NCBI RefSeq assembly: GCF_900250075.1
Contig: NZ_LT977070.1
Coordinates: 2,956,894 to 3,020,893, forward strand
Direction: 5' to 3'
Source of the DNA: Cupriavidus taiwanensis
GTDB lineage: Bacteria; Pseudomonadota; Gammaproteobacteria; Burkholderiales; Burkholderiaceae
DNA length: 64,000 nt
Notes under the pieces: generated by a model
The model's input: the letters and a program-made list of their open reading frames with translations, nothing else
Databases searched by the model: none
Told to the model about the DNA's origin: nothing
Translations under genes and position numbers: made by a program
Part shown: piece after piece, positions 27,640-38,050 of the stretch
How positions within the stretch are numbered: the stretch's first letter is position 1
How the letters are laid out: the number at the start of each line of letters is the position of its first letter

Positions 27640-28380
27640 TCAGTCTTCGGCGCCCGCCACGCGCAAGGCCGGCGGGGCGCGCACGGCCGTCTTTACCTCG
27701 GCTAGGTCGGTGACGTCCTGCGTCATTGCGGCGCCGCCGGCATCGAGCGCCTGCAGCGCGCCGCGCTGGCGCAGCAAGTGGGTCTTCATCATGGCTTCGG
27801 CGCCTTCCGGGTCGCGCGCCTTGAGCGCGGCAAACACGCTCAGGTGCTCGGCGCAGGATTCATGGATCCGCCCCGGCAGCTTAAGGCTCTTGTGGCGCGA
27901 CAGCCGCAGCACCTTGCGCAGGTCGCTGATCAGCCCGCTCAGCCAGCGGTTGCCCGCCAGCCGCTGGATCGCTTCATGGATCTGGGCGTTGGTCTCGTAG
28001 TAGGCGTCGATATCGCCGGCCTGGGCATAGCGCGCCAGGTCGGCGTGCAGGCCGTCGAGCGCGTCGAGGTCGGCGCGGGTGGCGTTGCGCGCGGCCTCAT
28101 AGGCGCAACGCCCTTCGAGCAGCGCCATCAGCGGGAAGATCTCGTCGAGGTCCTGCTCGGACAGTTCATTGACGAAACAGCCACGGCGCGGCTCCAGCCG
28201 CACCAGGCCTTCGGCGGCAAGCACCTTGAGCGCCTCGCGCAGCGGCGTGCGCGAGATGCCCAGCGTTTCCGCCATCGCGCTTTCGTCGATCCATGCGCCC
28301 GGCACCAGCGTATGCGCGTCGATCATGGCGCGCAGCCGGTCTGCCACTTCCAGGTACAGCGCCTGCTGGACGATGCGCAT
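27640..28380 (-). CDS. GntR-family (FCD/FadR subfamily) transcriptional regulator of the malonate operon
   Basis: A 246-residue regulator. The N-terminal winged helix includes VADRLRAMIDAHTLVPGAWI and the recognition helix region GISRTPLREALKVLAAEGLV. The C-terminal FCD ligand domain has IFPLMALLEGRCAYEAA, metal-binding-type His in NAQIHEAIQRLAGN and the late HLSVFAALKARDPEGAE. I picked the ATG at 28380, which has AGGAG at the right spacing; an in-frame ATG at 28422 is less likely. The gene heads the operon, and a perfect palindrome sits 49-67 bases upstream, so it is likely autoregulated. The effector is probably malonate or malonyl-CoA (inference). Confidence 0.9.
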   Translation of the reverse strand: MRIVQQALYLEVADRLRAMIDAHTLVPGAWIDESAMAETLGISRTPLREALKVLAAEGLVRLEPRRGCFVNELSEQDLDEIFPLMALLEGRCAYEAARNATRADLDALDGLHADLARYAQAGDIDAYYETNAQIHEAIQRLAGNRWLSGLISDLRKVLRLSRHKSLKLPGRIHESCAEHLSVFAALKARDPEGAEAMMKTHLLRQRGALQALDAGGAAMTQDVTDLAEVKTAVRAPPALRVAGAED

Positions 28381-28428
28381 GCCATCTCCTGTATCGCACG
28401 GGGAATCCAATGGCGTGTGCATCGGATC

Positions 28429-28447
28429 CCATAATTCATAATTATGG
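28429..28447. promoter_or_regulatory. GntR operator palindrome upstream of the malonate operon
   Basis: CCATAATTCATAATTATGG is a perfect 8-bp inverted repeat around a CAT centre, standing out as AT-rich in GC-rich DNA. It lies 49-67 bases before the regulator gene and overlaps the likely promoter hexamers on the minus strand. Confidence 0.7.
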
Positions 28448-29145
28448 ATTAGGGCGCGAGCGATACAAGGACTTTCGATGGTGCACTGCAAGGTCGTGCG
28501 TGCAGGTCCAGCGGGAAATGATGTGGTGAGGTGCGGCGGGCGTCCCTTGCCTCCCCGCAAGGAAACGCCCGCGCCTGAAAAGAACTGCTGAACTGCGTGA
28601 TTCATCGCTGGCGGATACGAATGCATCCGTCGCGTGGGTCCATGGATTGACCTGGCGCTGGCCCCGCGCCACCCCTGTTGCAAACGCGCCAAAGCGCGTG
28701 GATTTTCCCGTGCCCTTTGATCCGTGCAGCGCGGCTAGCGTAACTCTCGACCCGAAGAGCCGTACTCCCCCCTGGCACTGCCGTTGGCGGCTGTGGCTCG
28801 CCGCTCATCTTGTAACAGTAGTACTAGCGATTTACGTGCCAGTCGGGCTAAGCCCTTGATTTTATGGATGGCACCCAACCGCAACTTGTTACAGGATGAG
28901 ATCAGTGTAACAGGATGTTTCCAAAGTGTTACGAGGGTTTTCCATGGTGAGGACGATACGGCATGGGCTGGCGGCGCGCGGCCATACAAATTGTGCCGTC
29001 GGCGATATTTATCAGTGTCAGAATGTGAGGCCGTCGCCGCAATCGCCTCGCCTGGCATCGTTGCGTTTTTGAAACAGGCGCCGGCCGCGGCGGATATCCC
29101 CCGCCGGTTTCTGTAGTCATCGCACATCACCCTGGAGGTCATGCC
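28448..29145. other. 698-base intergenic region with four TGTAACA/TGTTAC boxes
   Basis: No credible gene is visible between the GntR operator and the DUF898 gene. From about 28800 the composition becomes more AT-rich. Related boxes occur at 28811-28817 (TGTAACA), 28887-28893 (TGTTACA), 28906-28912 (TGTAACA) and 28927-28932 (TGTTAC). The middle two form an inverted pair 12 bases apart. ACAGGATG also repeats at 28891 and 28910. This looks like a regulator-binding array in front of the DUF898-M48 operon. I see no convincing -35/-10 pair. Confidence 0.5.
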
Positions 29146-30237
29146 ATGCAAGCTGGCAGCAGCGATTTCACCCTGGCCGCCACCCCGGCCGAACCGGCAT
29201 CGCCCGCCGGCCCTGGCGCCGCCGCGCTGCGGCCGCTGGGCCTGAGCTTCACCGGGTCGGGCTCGGAATATTTCCGAATCTGGATCGTCAATGCGCTGCT
29301 GACCATCGTCACCCTGGGCATCTATTCCGCCTGGGCCAAGGTGCGCACGCTGCAGTACTTCTACCGCAATACGCGGCTGGACGGCGCCAGCTTCGACTAT
29401 CACGGCAAGCCGTCGGCAATCCTGAAAGGCCGGGCCATCGTGTTCGGGCTGGTGCTGGCGTTCCAGTTCGCGTCGACCTTCTCGCCGTTCCTGGCGCTGG
29501 CGATGCTGCTGGTGCTGCTGGCGGTGTTTCCGTTGCTGCTGGTGCGTTCGCTGCGCTTCCGCATGGCCAACTCCAGCTACCGCGGCCTGCGCTTCGGCTT
29601 CACCGGCGGCGATGCCGAGGCCTACCGGGTGTTCGTGCTGTGGCCGCTGGCCGCGGTGGCCACGCTGGGCCTGCTGGGGCCGCTGGCGCACCAGCGCTTC
29701 AAGCGCTACCAGCACAACCACACCCGCTTCGGCACGGCACCGTTCGGCTTCCACGCCGGCGCGGGCGATTTCTACCGGGCCTACCTGCGCGCCTTCGGCG
29801 TGGTGCTGGCGGGCACGCTGGTGATGGCCGCGGCCGGCTTCCTGATGGCGCCGGGGATCGGCAATTTCGGCGCGGCGGCGCTGCTTGGCTTCGGCATCGC
29901 CGGCTTCTACCTGGGCATGCTGTCGGTCAGCCCTTACCTGATGGCGCGGCTGCAGAATGTGGTGTGGAGCCACACCACGCTGGCGCCGCACGCGTTCCGC
30001 AGCCAGGTCAGCGCCGCGCGCATGGTCTTTATCTTTGTCACCAACCTGATTGCGATCGCACTGACGCTCGGCCTGTTCCTGCCGTTCGCGCGCGTGCGCG
30101 CCACGCGCTACCGGCTGCAATGCGTGACCATGCTAGCGGCCGGTCCGCTCGACAGCTTCGTCGCCGGCGAAGCGCAGCAGGTGGGCGCGCTGGGCGACGC
30201 GGCGGTAGACTGGTACGACATCGACATCGCGCTCTGA
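29146..30237 (+). CDS. DUF898 (YjgN-like) integral membrane protein
   Basis: A 363-residue membrane protein with a short disordered N terminus, then a DUF898 core. LSFTGSGSEYFRIWIVNALL leads into the first membrane helix, followed by the family phrase GIYSAWAKVRTLQYFYRNT. A second, similar unit appears as YRAYLRAFGVVLAGTLVMAA, and FLPFARVRATRYRLQC repeats the helix-end pattern, suggesting an internally duplicated six- to eight-helix protein. Function is unknown for the family. The RBS GGAGG lies before the start. The next gene begins six bases after its stop and encodes a membrane M48 protease, a pairing that suggests a shared role. Confidence 0.88.
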   Translation: MQAGSSDFTLAATPAEPASPAGPGAAALRPLGLSFTGSGSEYFRIWIVNALLTIVTLGIYSAWAKVRTLQYFYRNTRLDGASFDYHGKPSAILKGRAIVFGLVLAFQFASTFSPFLALAMLLVLLAVFPLLLVRSLRFRMANSSYRGLRFGFTGGDAEAYRVFVLWPLAAVATLGLLGPLAHQRFKRYQHNHTRFGTAPFGFHAGAGDFYRAYLRAFGVVLAGTLVMAAAGFLMAPGIGNFGAAALLGFGIAGFYLGMLSVSPYLMARLQNVVWSHTTLAPHAFRSQVSAARMVFIFVTNLIAIALTLGLFLPFARVRATRYRLQCVTMLAAGPLDSFVAGEAQQVGALGDAAVDWYDIDIAL

Positions 30238-30243
30238 CGCGCC

Positions 30244-31263
30244 ATGATCCCGGTCACCTTCTTCGACGGCCGCTCGTCGCGCGCGCATCCTGCCACGCTG
30301 GCCGTGGAGGCGCAGCAGGCCGTGCTGCGCGACGCAGACGGCACCGAATTGCGGCGCGCGCCGCTGTCGCAGCTGCGCGTGTCTGAGCGCGTGCGCCGCG
30401 CGCCGCGGCTGGTCACCTTCGTCGACGGCGCCTTCTGCGAGGTCACCGACCATGCCGCCTTCGACCGGTTGCTGGCCTCCACAGGCCACCGCGACGGCCT
30501 GGTGACGCGCGCGCAGAACAGCTGGCGCCTCGCCGGCCTGGCCGTGGCGGCGCTGGTGGCGGTGCTGGTGCTGGGCTACTACGTCTTGCTGCCGTGGGGT
30601 GCGGGCATGATGGCACGCGCGGTGCCGGCCGAACTGGAGGCCCGGCTCGGCCAGCTGACGCTGGAGAGCCTGGACCACGGCATGCTCGCGCCGACGCAGC
30701 TGCCGGCCGCCGAGCAGGCCCGCATCCGCGCCGGCTTCGCGGCGCTGCGGCGCCCGCGCGACGCCGCGCACGACTACCAGGTGGTGTTCCGCCAGGGCGG
30801 CGAAATCGGTGCCAATGCGCTGGCCCTGCCGGGGGGCATCATCATCGTCACCGACGAGCTGGTCGGCCTGGCGGGCAGCGGCGCCGGCCTGATGGGCGTG
30901 CTGGCCCACGAGGCAGGCCACGTGGCGCGCCGCCACGGGCTGCAGCAAGTGATCCAGGGCTCGGCCCTGGCCGCGCTGTCGGCCTACCTGTTCGGCGATA
31001 TCTCGTCGGTGCTGGCGGGCGTGCCGGCCGCCATGCTGACCTTGCGCTATTCGCGCGACCACGAGCGCGAGGCCGACGCCTATGCCATCGACGTGATGCA
31101 GCGCAACGGCCTGCCGCCGGCGGCGCTGGCCGACGTGCTGGTGGCGCTGGAGCAGCGCGAGGGCAAGCCCGACGAAGCGCAGGCCGGGCGTGGCGAAGAC
31201 TTCCTGTCGACGCACCCGCACACGCAGGCGCGCATCGACGCGCTGCGCCGTGCCGGCCGCTAG
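30244..31263 (+). CDS. membrane-anchored M48 family metallopeptidase
   Basis: A 339-residue protein. An N-terminal cytoplasmic beta-rich stretch of about 95 residues (MIPVTFFDGRSS...) is followed by one membrane helix (LAGLAVAALVAVLVLGYYVLL). The M48 catalytic domain then has the zinc motif HEAGH at about residue 221 and the third ligand in RDHEREADAYAID at about residue 277. ALPGGIIIVTDEL before the zinc site is typical of the family. It is organised in an operon with DUF898. M48 proteases of this size act in membrane or periplasmic protein quality control; the substrate is unknown. Confidence 0.9.
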   Translation: MIPVTFFDGRSSRAHPATLAVEAQQAVLRDADGTELRRAPLSQLRVSERVRRAPRLVTFVDGAFCEVTDHAAFDRLLASTGHRDGLVTRAQNSWRLAGLAVAALVAVLVLGYYVLLPWGAGMMARAVPAELEARLGQLTLESLDHGMLAPTQLPAAEQARIRAGFAALRRPRDAAHDYQVVFRQGGEIGANALALPGGIIIVTDELVGLAGSGAGLMGVLAHEAGHVARRHGLQQVIQGSALAALSAYLFGDISSVLAGVPAAMLTLRYSRDHEREADAYAIDVMQRNGLPPAALADVLVALEQREGKPDEAQAGRGEDFLSTHPHTQARIDALRRAGR

Positions 31264-31284
31264 CGCGCGCTGGGCAGGCGGGGC

Positions 31285-32103
31285 TCAGGCCGCCGGCTGC
31301 GGGGCGCCGGCGCCGGGCTGGCGGCGGTAGGCCCAGATCACCATGGCGATGCCCGCCAGGATCATCGGCAGGCTCAGCCACTGGCCCATCGACAGCTTCA
31401 GCGCCAGCAGGCCCAGGAAGGTGTCGGGCTCGCGCGCGAATTCCGCGGCGAAGCGGAACGCGCCATAGCCGATCAGAAACACGCCCGAGACCGCGCCCAT
31501 CGGCCGCGGCTTGCGCGCGAACAGCCACAGGATGACGAACAGCGCCACGCCCTCGCCGGCAAACTGGTAGAGCTGCGACGGATGGCGCGGGATGTTGTCG
31601 CCGGCCTGCGGGAAGATCATGCCCCACGGCAGGTCGGTGGCGCGCCCCCACAGCTCGCCGTTGATGAAGTTGCCGATGCGTCCGGCGGCCAGCCCGCAGG
31701 GAATCATCGGCGCGATGAAGTCGGTCACTTCCATCCAGTGGCGCCGGCGCAGCCGGCCGAACAGCCACATCGCCACCACCACGCCAAGGAAGCCGCCATG
31801 GAAGGCCATGCCGCCCTCCCACACCTTGAAGATCTCGATCGGATGCGCCAGGTAGTACGTCGGCTTGTAGAACAGCACGTAGCCCAGCCGCCCGCCCAGG
31901 ATCACGCCCAGCACGCCGAAGAACAGCATGTCGTCCAGGTCGCGCGTGGTCCAGCCCTTGGCGGCGATATGCGGCTGGCGGATGCGCAGGCGCCCGAACC
32001 ACAGGAACATGACGAAGCCGGCCAGGTACATCAGCCCGTACCAGCGGATCGCAAGCGGGCCCAGGTGGATGGCAACCGGGTCGAACTGGGGATGAATCAG
32101 CAT
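31285..32103 (-). CDS. lgt: prolipoprotein diacylglyceryl transferase
   Basis: A 272-residue inner-membrane enzyme that transfers diacylglycerol from phosphatidylglycerol to the lipobox cysteine, the first step of lipoprotein maturation. The family signature [14 protein letters not shown] is at about residues 146-159. Other conserved parts are the N-terminal [12 protein letters not shown] and [14 protein letters not shown] (with the essential His). About seven membrane helices are apparent. The start is the ATG at 32103 (MLIHPQFDP), the normal family N terminus. It converges with the M48 gene and diverges from ilvD. The lipoprotein protease at 53.6 kb would be one of its clients. Confidence 0.96.
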   Translation of the reverse strand: MLIHPQFDPVAIHLGPLAIRWYGLMYLAGFVMFLWFGRLRIRQPHIAAKGWTTRDLDDMLFFGVLGVILGGRLGYVLFYKPTYYLAHPIEIFKVWEGGMAFHGGFLGVVVAMWLFGRLRRRHWMEVTDFIAPMIPCGLAAGRIGNFINGELWGRATDLPWGMIFPQAGDNIPRHPSQLYQFAGEGVALFVILWLFARKPRPMGAVSGVFLIGYGAFRFAAEFAREPDTFLGLLALKLSMGQWLSLPMILAGIAMVIWAYRRQPGAGAPQPAA

Positions 32104-32390
32104 GTTGGCGTGAATGGTGGTTGTGGGGCAGCGGCGACGCCGGCCGTGCGGCGCCAGGTATGACGCGCGGGTGCGGCGAAGGTTGCACGGCAATGCCAAC
32201 GCGTGGCCCGCGCACGCATCGTAGCCCGTAATGATGTCACAAATCCCCGCGGCGCCCCGCTAGGCGGGCGGCGCACTCCGGCGCCCCAACAATCCATTTG
32301 ACACGCCAAAACGCACGCGTCATTCTTGCCCCATCGCAGCGCCCGCCGCGCGCGCGGCGGCATAGAACAAGGATTCCGGAGACCCCCACC

Positions 32391-34064
<1,674 letters not shown>

Positions 34065-34083
34065 GAGCGGTCCGGTGGATGGC

Positions 34084-34113
34084 AAAAAGCCTGCGATCCC
34101 TCGCAGGCTTTTT
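34084..34113 (+). terminator. intrinsic terminator of ilvD
   Basis: A perfect 13-bp stem (AAAAAGCCTGCGA/TCGCAGGCTTTTT) with a TCCC loop follows the ilvD stop by 20 bases. The A and T flanks allow function in both directions. Confidence 0.92.
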
Positions 34114-34154
34114 CGTTTGCAGAGCGCTTGCAGTACCGTCGCCCCTGGCAGGCG

Positions 34155-34184
34155 CTCCCCTCTCCCGCAAGCGGGAGAGGGGAG
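34155..34184. repeat. extragenic palindrome copy 2 (14-bp arms)
   Basis: CTCCCCTCTCCCGC and GCGGGAGAGGGGAG are exact inverted repeats separated by AA. The inner 20 bases are the same as in the repeat at 22441-22468. It again lies between convergent genes, here ilvD and the DUF2486 gene. Confidence 0.88.
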
Positions 34185-34191
34185 AAAACCC

Positions 34192-34716
34192 TCAATCCTC
34201 CCCCGGCGCCTTCTCCATTTCCTCCAGCGTCGCGTCCAGCCACTCGACCAGCCGTGCTTCCAGCGACTGCGTCAGCTCGCTGGCCAGCTGCGCCGTCAGC
34301 GGCGCGAGCCGCGACTGCAGCGTGGCTTCGGTGTGGGCCGCGACCACCTGCGGCCATTCGGTGCGAAAGCGCATCATCACGCGGCTCAGCAGCTCGGTGC
34401 GCACCGCGCGCAAGTCGTCGTCGCCGGTGTCGGTGGCGGCGTCCGTCTGCACGGCGGGCTGGGCCGGCACGATCGCGTCGTCCAGCGCGGCGTCGCCGGT
34501 GTCACCCACCTGCATCACCATGCCGGCATCGTCCATGCCGAAGGTGTCGATCACCCCGTCGTCCGCCGCGGCGCCCGCCTGCGCCGGCGCTTCGGTGTCG
34601 GCTTCAGTGTCGGCTTCGGTGTCGACATCCGGCAGGTCGACCACCTCGGTCAGCAGCGGGATGCTGTCGTGCGGTTCCGGCCGCGGGATCACCCGCGAGG
34701 TGGTGCGTTCGCTCAT
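34192..34716 (-). CDS. DUF2486 family acidic protein
   Basis: A 174-residue, strongly acidic protein. A conserved N terminus (SIPLLTEVVDLPD at about residues 18-30) precedes a disordered linker with the tandem TEAD units DTEADTEADTEA. A helical C-terminal half (ELLSRVMMRFRTEWPQVVAA) follows, with a further amphipathic helix. It is found next to holC in Burkholderiales and has no known function. The gene overlaps holC by ATGA at 34713-34716. A role linked to the clamp loader is possible from neighbourhood alone. Confidence 0.8.
   Translation of the reverse strand: MSERTTSRVIPRPEPHDSIPLLTEVVDLPDVDTEADTEADTEAPAQAGAAADDGVIDTFGMDDAGMVMQVGDTGDAALDDAIVPAQPAVQTDAATDTGDDDLRAVRTELLSRVMMRFRTEWPQVVAAHTEATLQSRLAPLTAQLASELTQSLEARLVEWLDATLEEMEKAPGED
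34589..34624. repeat. three tandem 12-bp units inside the DUF2486 gene
   Basis: GCTTCGGTGTCG occurs three times in a row, with one change in the middle copy. In frame it encodes repeated (Asp)-Thr-Glu-Ala steps in the disordered linker. The length may vary between strains. Confidence 0.85.
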
Positions 34717-35147
34717 GCGGCGTCTCCCTTGGGCTGGCCGATGTCGTGGTGCGTCAGCGGATACCCGCGTTCGCGGTAGAAGCGGTAGCGCTGGCGGCCG
34801 GCTTCGCGCGCGGCATCGCCGGCGCCGACCACCTCGATCAGCCGCTCGAAGCTAGCGAACTGCGCCGGGGCTTCGTCAGCCAGGTTGATCAGCAGCTGGT
34901 GGTGCGGCACGCCCTCGGTGGTGGCAGCCAGCAGGATCGGCGTGACCGCCGCGTTGGGGCTTTCCAGCCCGCAATGCGGCAGGAAGTCCAGCGGGGAGAA
35001 GGTCCACAGGCGCGCGTCGAGGTCAGCCAGCTGCGCCGGGGCGCCGTGGATCACCACCTTCTGCCCGGCGCCGTAGGCCTTGCGGACCAGCCGGCAGACA
35101 TAGCCGAGCACGTCCGGCACGTTGCTATGGAAGTCGATGCGCGTCAT
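34713..35147 (-). CDS. holC: DNA polymerase III chi subunit
   Basis: A 144-residue HolC, the chi subunit that links the clamp-loader complex to SSB at the replication fork. N-terminal MTRIDFHSNVPDVLGYVCRL and central VVIHGAPAQLADLDARLWTF are typical of chi, as are FLPHCGL, LLINLADEAP and the C-terminal RYRFYRERGYPLTHHDI. The pairing with pepA, encoded just upstream on the same strand (34 bases), is a common proteobacterial arrangement. The usual valyl-tRNA synthetase gene is not beside it here. Confidence 0.93.
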   Translation of the reverse strand: MTRIDFHSNVPDVLGYVCRLVRKAYGAGQKVVIHGAPAQLADLDARLWTFSPLDFLPHCGLESPNAAVTPILLAATTEGVPHHQLLINLADEAPAQFASFERLIEVVGAGDAAREAGRQRYRFYRERGYPLTHHDIGQPKGDAA

Positions 35148-35181
35148 GGACGGTTGCCGCTCCTGCTCCGTTGCGCCGCGC

Positions 35182-36732
35182 TCAGGCCGCGCGGTCCATC
35201 AGGAACTGCGTCAGCAGCGGCACCGGACGGCCGGTGGCGCCCTTGGCCGCGCCGCTCTTCCACGCGGTGCCGGCGATGTCCAGGTGGGCCCAGTCGTACT
35301 TCTCGGTGAAGCGCGCCAGGAAGCAGGCGGCGGTGACGCTGCCGGCCGGGCGGCCGCCGATATTGCCCATGTCGGCAAAGTTGGACTTGAGCTGGTCCTG
35401 GTATTCGTCGTCCAGCGGCATGCGCCAGGCGCTGTCCATGGCGCGGCGGCCAGCCTGCAGCAGCGCGTCGGCGAGCGCGTCGGAGCGCGCGTACAGGCCG
35501 CTGTTGACATGGCCGAGCGCGATGATGCAGGCGCCGGTCAGGGTGGCGACGTCGATCACCGCGGCCGGCTTGAAGCGCTCGACATAGGTCAGCGCATCGC
35601 ACAGGATCAGGCGGCCCTCGGCGTCGGTGTTCAGGATCTCGATGGTCTGGCCCGACATGCTGGTGACCACGTCGCCCGGCTTGGTGGCGATGCCGCTGGG
35701 CATGTTCTCGCAGGTGGGCACCACCGCGACCACGTTGAGTTTCAGGCCCATCTCGGCCACGGCCTGGATCGTGCCCAGCACCGAGGCGGCGCCGCACATG
35801 TCGTACTTCATCTCGTCCATGCCCTCGCCGGGCTTGAGCGAGATGCCGCCGGTATCGAAGGTGATGCCCTTGCCCACCAGCACCACCGGCGCCTGCTTGG
35901 CGCCGGCGCCGTCGTAGCGCAGCACGATGAACTGGGGCGGCTCCTCGCTGCCCTTGGTCACGGCCAGGAACGCGCCCATGTTGAGCGCCTCGATCTGCTT
36001 GCGCCCGAGGATCTCGGCCTTGAGCTTGTGGCGCTTGGCGATGGTGCGCGCGGTATTGGCCAGGTAGGTCGGTGTGCAGATATTGGACGGCAGGTTGCCG
36101 AGGTCGCGCGTCAGCTCCATGCCGTTGGCGATGGCGGTGCCGCGCACCGCGGCCTGGGTCGCGGCACGGGCGTCGCCGCTGTCGACCGCGATCACGACCT
36201 TGCGCAGCGAGGACTTGTCATTGGCGTTGGGCTTGCCGCTGGCCGCATTCTGGGCGTTGGCGCGCTTCAGTCCGGGATGGCGCTCGAGCAGGCGGTAGCC
36301 GGCTTCGCGCACCAGCGTGATGGTGGTGATCACGGCCCACGATACGTCGCGCTGCTGCGGCGCCTGTTGCGCCAGGCACCACAGCGCCGAGGTCGCACGC
36401 GTGGACGACAAGGCACGCACCGCGGTGCGCACCGCATCGGCGAAGGCCTTGTCGGTAAAGTCGGCTTCCTTGCCCAGGCCCACCAGCAGCACGCGCGCGG
36501 CGCCCACGCCGGCCACTTCGTGCAGCATCAGGTGCGTCCCGCGCTTGCCTTCGAAGTCGCCCTGCTTGACCAGCCGTCCCACCAAGCCCTTGGTGGCCAC
36601 ATCGAGGGCCTTGGCTACGCCGCCGAGATTCTGGCCTTCGAACAGGCCGACCACCAGGCAGTCGGTCTTGGTCGCCAGGAAACCATTTTGGCCGGCTTTG
36701 CTCCAATCCAGGGCTTTTGTGCTAAATTCCAT
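35182..36732 (-). CDS. pepA: leucyl aminopeptidase (cytosol aminopeptidase A)
   Basis: The 516-residue M17 family enzyme releases N-terminal amino acids and may also bind DNA in recombination and regulation. The dinuclear metal site is visible in [20 protein letters not shown] with the catalytic lysine, in [11 protein letters not shown] and in the signature [14 protein letters not shown] at about residue 360. I chose the ATG at 36732 (MEFSTKAL) because GGAAGGAAG lies before it; an upstream ATG at 36774 would add 14 residues. It leads the pepA-holC-DUF2486 operon and diverges from lptF. Confidence 0.96.
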   Translation of the reverse strand: MEFSTKALDWSKAGQNGFLATKTDCLVVGLFEGQNLGGVAKALDVATKGLVGRLVKQGDFEGKRGTHLMLHEVAGVGAARVLLVGLGKEADFTDKAFADAVRTAVRALSSTRATSALWCLAQQAPQQRDVSWAVITTITLVREAGYRLLERHPGLKRANAQNAASGKPNANDKSSLRKVVIAVDSGDARAATQAAVRGTAIANGMELTRDLGNLPSNICTPTYLANTARTIAKRHKLKAEILGRKQIEALNMGAFLAVTKGSEEPPQFIVLRYDGAGAKQAPVVLVGKGITFDTGGISLKPGEGMDEMKYDMCGAASVLGTIQAVAEMGLKLNVVAVVPTCENMPSGIATKPGDVVTSMSGQTIEILNTDAEGRLILCDALTYVERFKPAAVIDVATLTGACIIALGHVNSGLYARSDALADALLQAGRRAMDSAWRMPLDDEYQDQLKSNFADMGNIGGRPAGSVTAACFLARFTEKYDWAHLDIAGTAWKSGAAKGATGRPVPLLTQFLMDRAA

Positions 36733-36919
36733 CGCGCTTCCTTCCAGGGGCTCGTTAGACACGAAAGCCTCCATTATCCGCGATTTTTACCCCGCGACCT
36801 GCCGCCGCTGATACGCCCCGGTCACGTTGACAGCACGCTGTGCCGTCAGCCAGCTGTTCTGCCAGGCACCTCGCACGGCACATCGCCCGCTCCGGCCGGC
36901 AGCCCGGAACCGAACCCGC

Positions 36920-38050
36920 ATGATCCTTCAACAAGCCCTGCGACGCGAGCTTGCCTACACCGCCGGGGCGGTGTTCCTGGTGATGCTGACTTTCATGCTC
37001 ACCTCGCTCGTGATCCGCATCCTGGGGATGGCCGCCAACGGCAAGGCCAGCCCCAACGACGTGCTGATGCTGATCGGCCTGGCCACCATCGGCTACCTGT
37101 CGATCCTGCTGTCGGCGACGCTGTTCATTTCCACCCTGATCGTGCTGACGCGCTGGTACAAGGATTCGGAAATGGTGGTGTGGTTCTCGGCCGGCATCTC
37201 GCTGCGCGACCTGGTCAAGCCGGTGCTGCAGTTCGCCGCGCCCTTCATCGTGCTGGCGCTGCTGCTGGGCCTGTTCGCGTGGCCGTGGGCCAACCAGCAG
37301 AGCGCGCTGTTCCGCGACCGCTTCGAGCAGCGCGGGGTGATGTCGATGATCGCCGCCGGCCGCTTCATCGAGCCGGCCAAGGCCAACTACGTGCTGTTCA
37401 TCGAAGGCATCGACGCCGACATGAAGCATGCGCGCAATGTCTTCGTCGCCAATGCCGAGGCCGACAAGATCGGCGTGGCGCTGGCGCACCAGGGCAAGTT
37501 CGAGACCATGCCCAACGGCGACCGGCTGGTGGTGATGGAGAATGGCCGCCGCTACTCAGGCACGCCCGGCCAGATCGACTACCGCATCGTCGAGTTCGAG
37601 CGCTATGCGGTCAAGGTGGACAACAAGCCGCCCGAGTCCGAGGCCAAGCTGCCGCCCAAGAGCCGCGACACCATCGAGCTGATCCGCAACCCCACGCGCG
37701 AGAACCTGGGCGAGCTGATCTGGCGCATCTCGCTGCCGATCCTGGCCTTCAACTTCGTCATGATCGCGATCCCGCTGGCCTACGTTAACCCGCGCCTGGG
37801 CCGCTACACGCCGCTGGTGTTCGCGGTGCTGATCTACCTGACCTACAGCAACCTGATCAACCTGTCGCAGTCCTGGGTGCGCAACGGCTCGATTCCGTTC
37901 TGGCTGGCCTGGTGGCCGATCCACCTGGCCGTGTTCCTGGGCGCGCTGGTGCTGTTCCGCTACCGCCAGAACCGCAGCCTGGGAGGCTGGCGCGCCGTGT
38001 TCGGGCTGCGCAAGCGCGATGCCGCGACCGCTGCCGGAGGCCGGGCATGA
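36920..38050 (+). CDS. lptF: LPS export ABC transporter permease LptF
   Basis: The 376-residue inner-membrane subunit of the LptB2FG complex extracts lipopolysaccharide from the inner membrane. Three N-terminal helices (from AVFLVMLTFMLTSLVIRILG) precede a periplasmic beta-jellyroll-type domain (about residues 125-260). Three C-terminal helices follow, including FNFVMIAIPLAYVNPRLG. The ATG at 36920 (MILQQALRREL) gives the normal N terminus. The stop overlaps the lptG start by ATGA. TTGACA at 36827 may be part of a promoter in the gap shared with pepA, but its -10 is weak. Confidence 0.95.
   Translation: MILQQALRRELAYTAGAVFLVMLTFMLTSLVIRILGMAANGKASPNDVLMLIGLATIGYLSILLSATLFISTLIVLTRWYKDSEMVVWFSAGISLRDLVKPVLQFAAPFIVLALLLGLFAWPWANQQSALFRDRFEQRGVMSMIAAGRFIEPAKANYVLFIEGIDADMKHARNVFVANAEADKIGVALAHQGKFETMPNGDRLVVMENGRRYSGTPGQIDYRIVEFERYAVKVDNKPPESEAKLPPKSRDTIELIRNPTRENLGELIWRISLPILAFNFVMIAIPLAYVNPRLGRYTPLVFAVLIYLTYSNLINLSQSWVRNGSIPFWLAWWPIHLAVFLGALVLFRYRQNRSLGGWRAVFGLRKRDAATAAGGRA

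Noticed and set aside
28647..28859. A 70-codon plus-strand frame in the gap before the DUF898 gene
   Set aside because: No RBS, no family resemblance, and the region looks regulatory.
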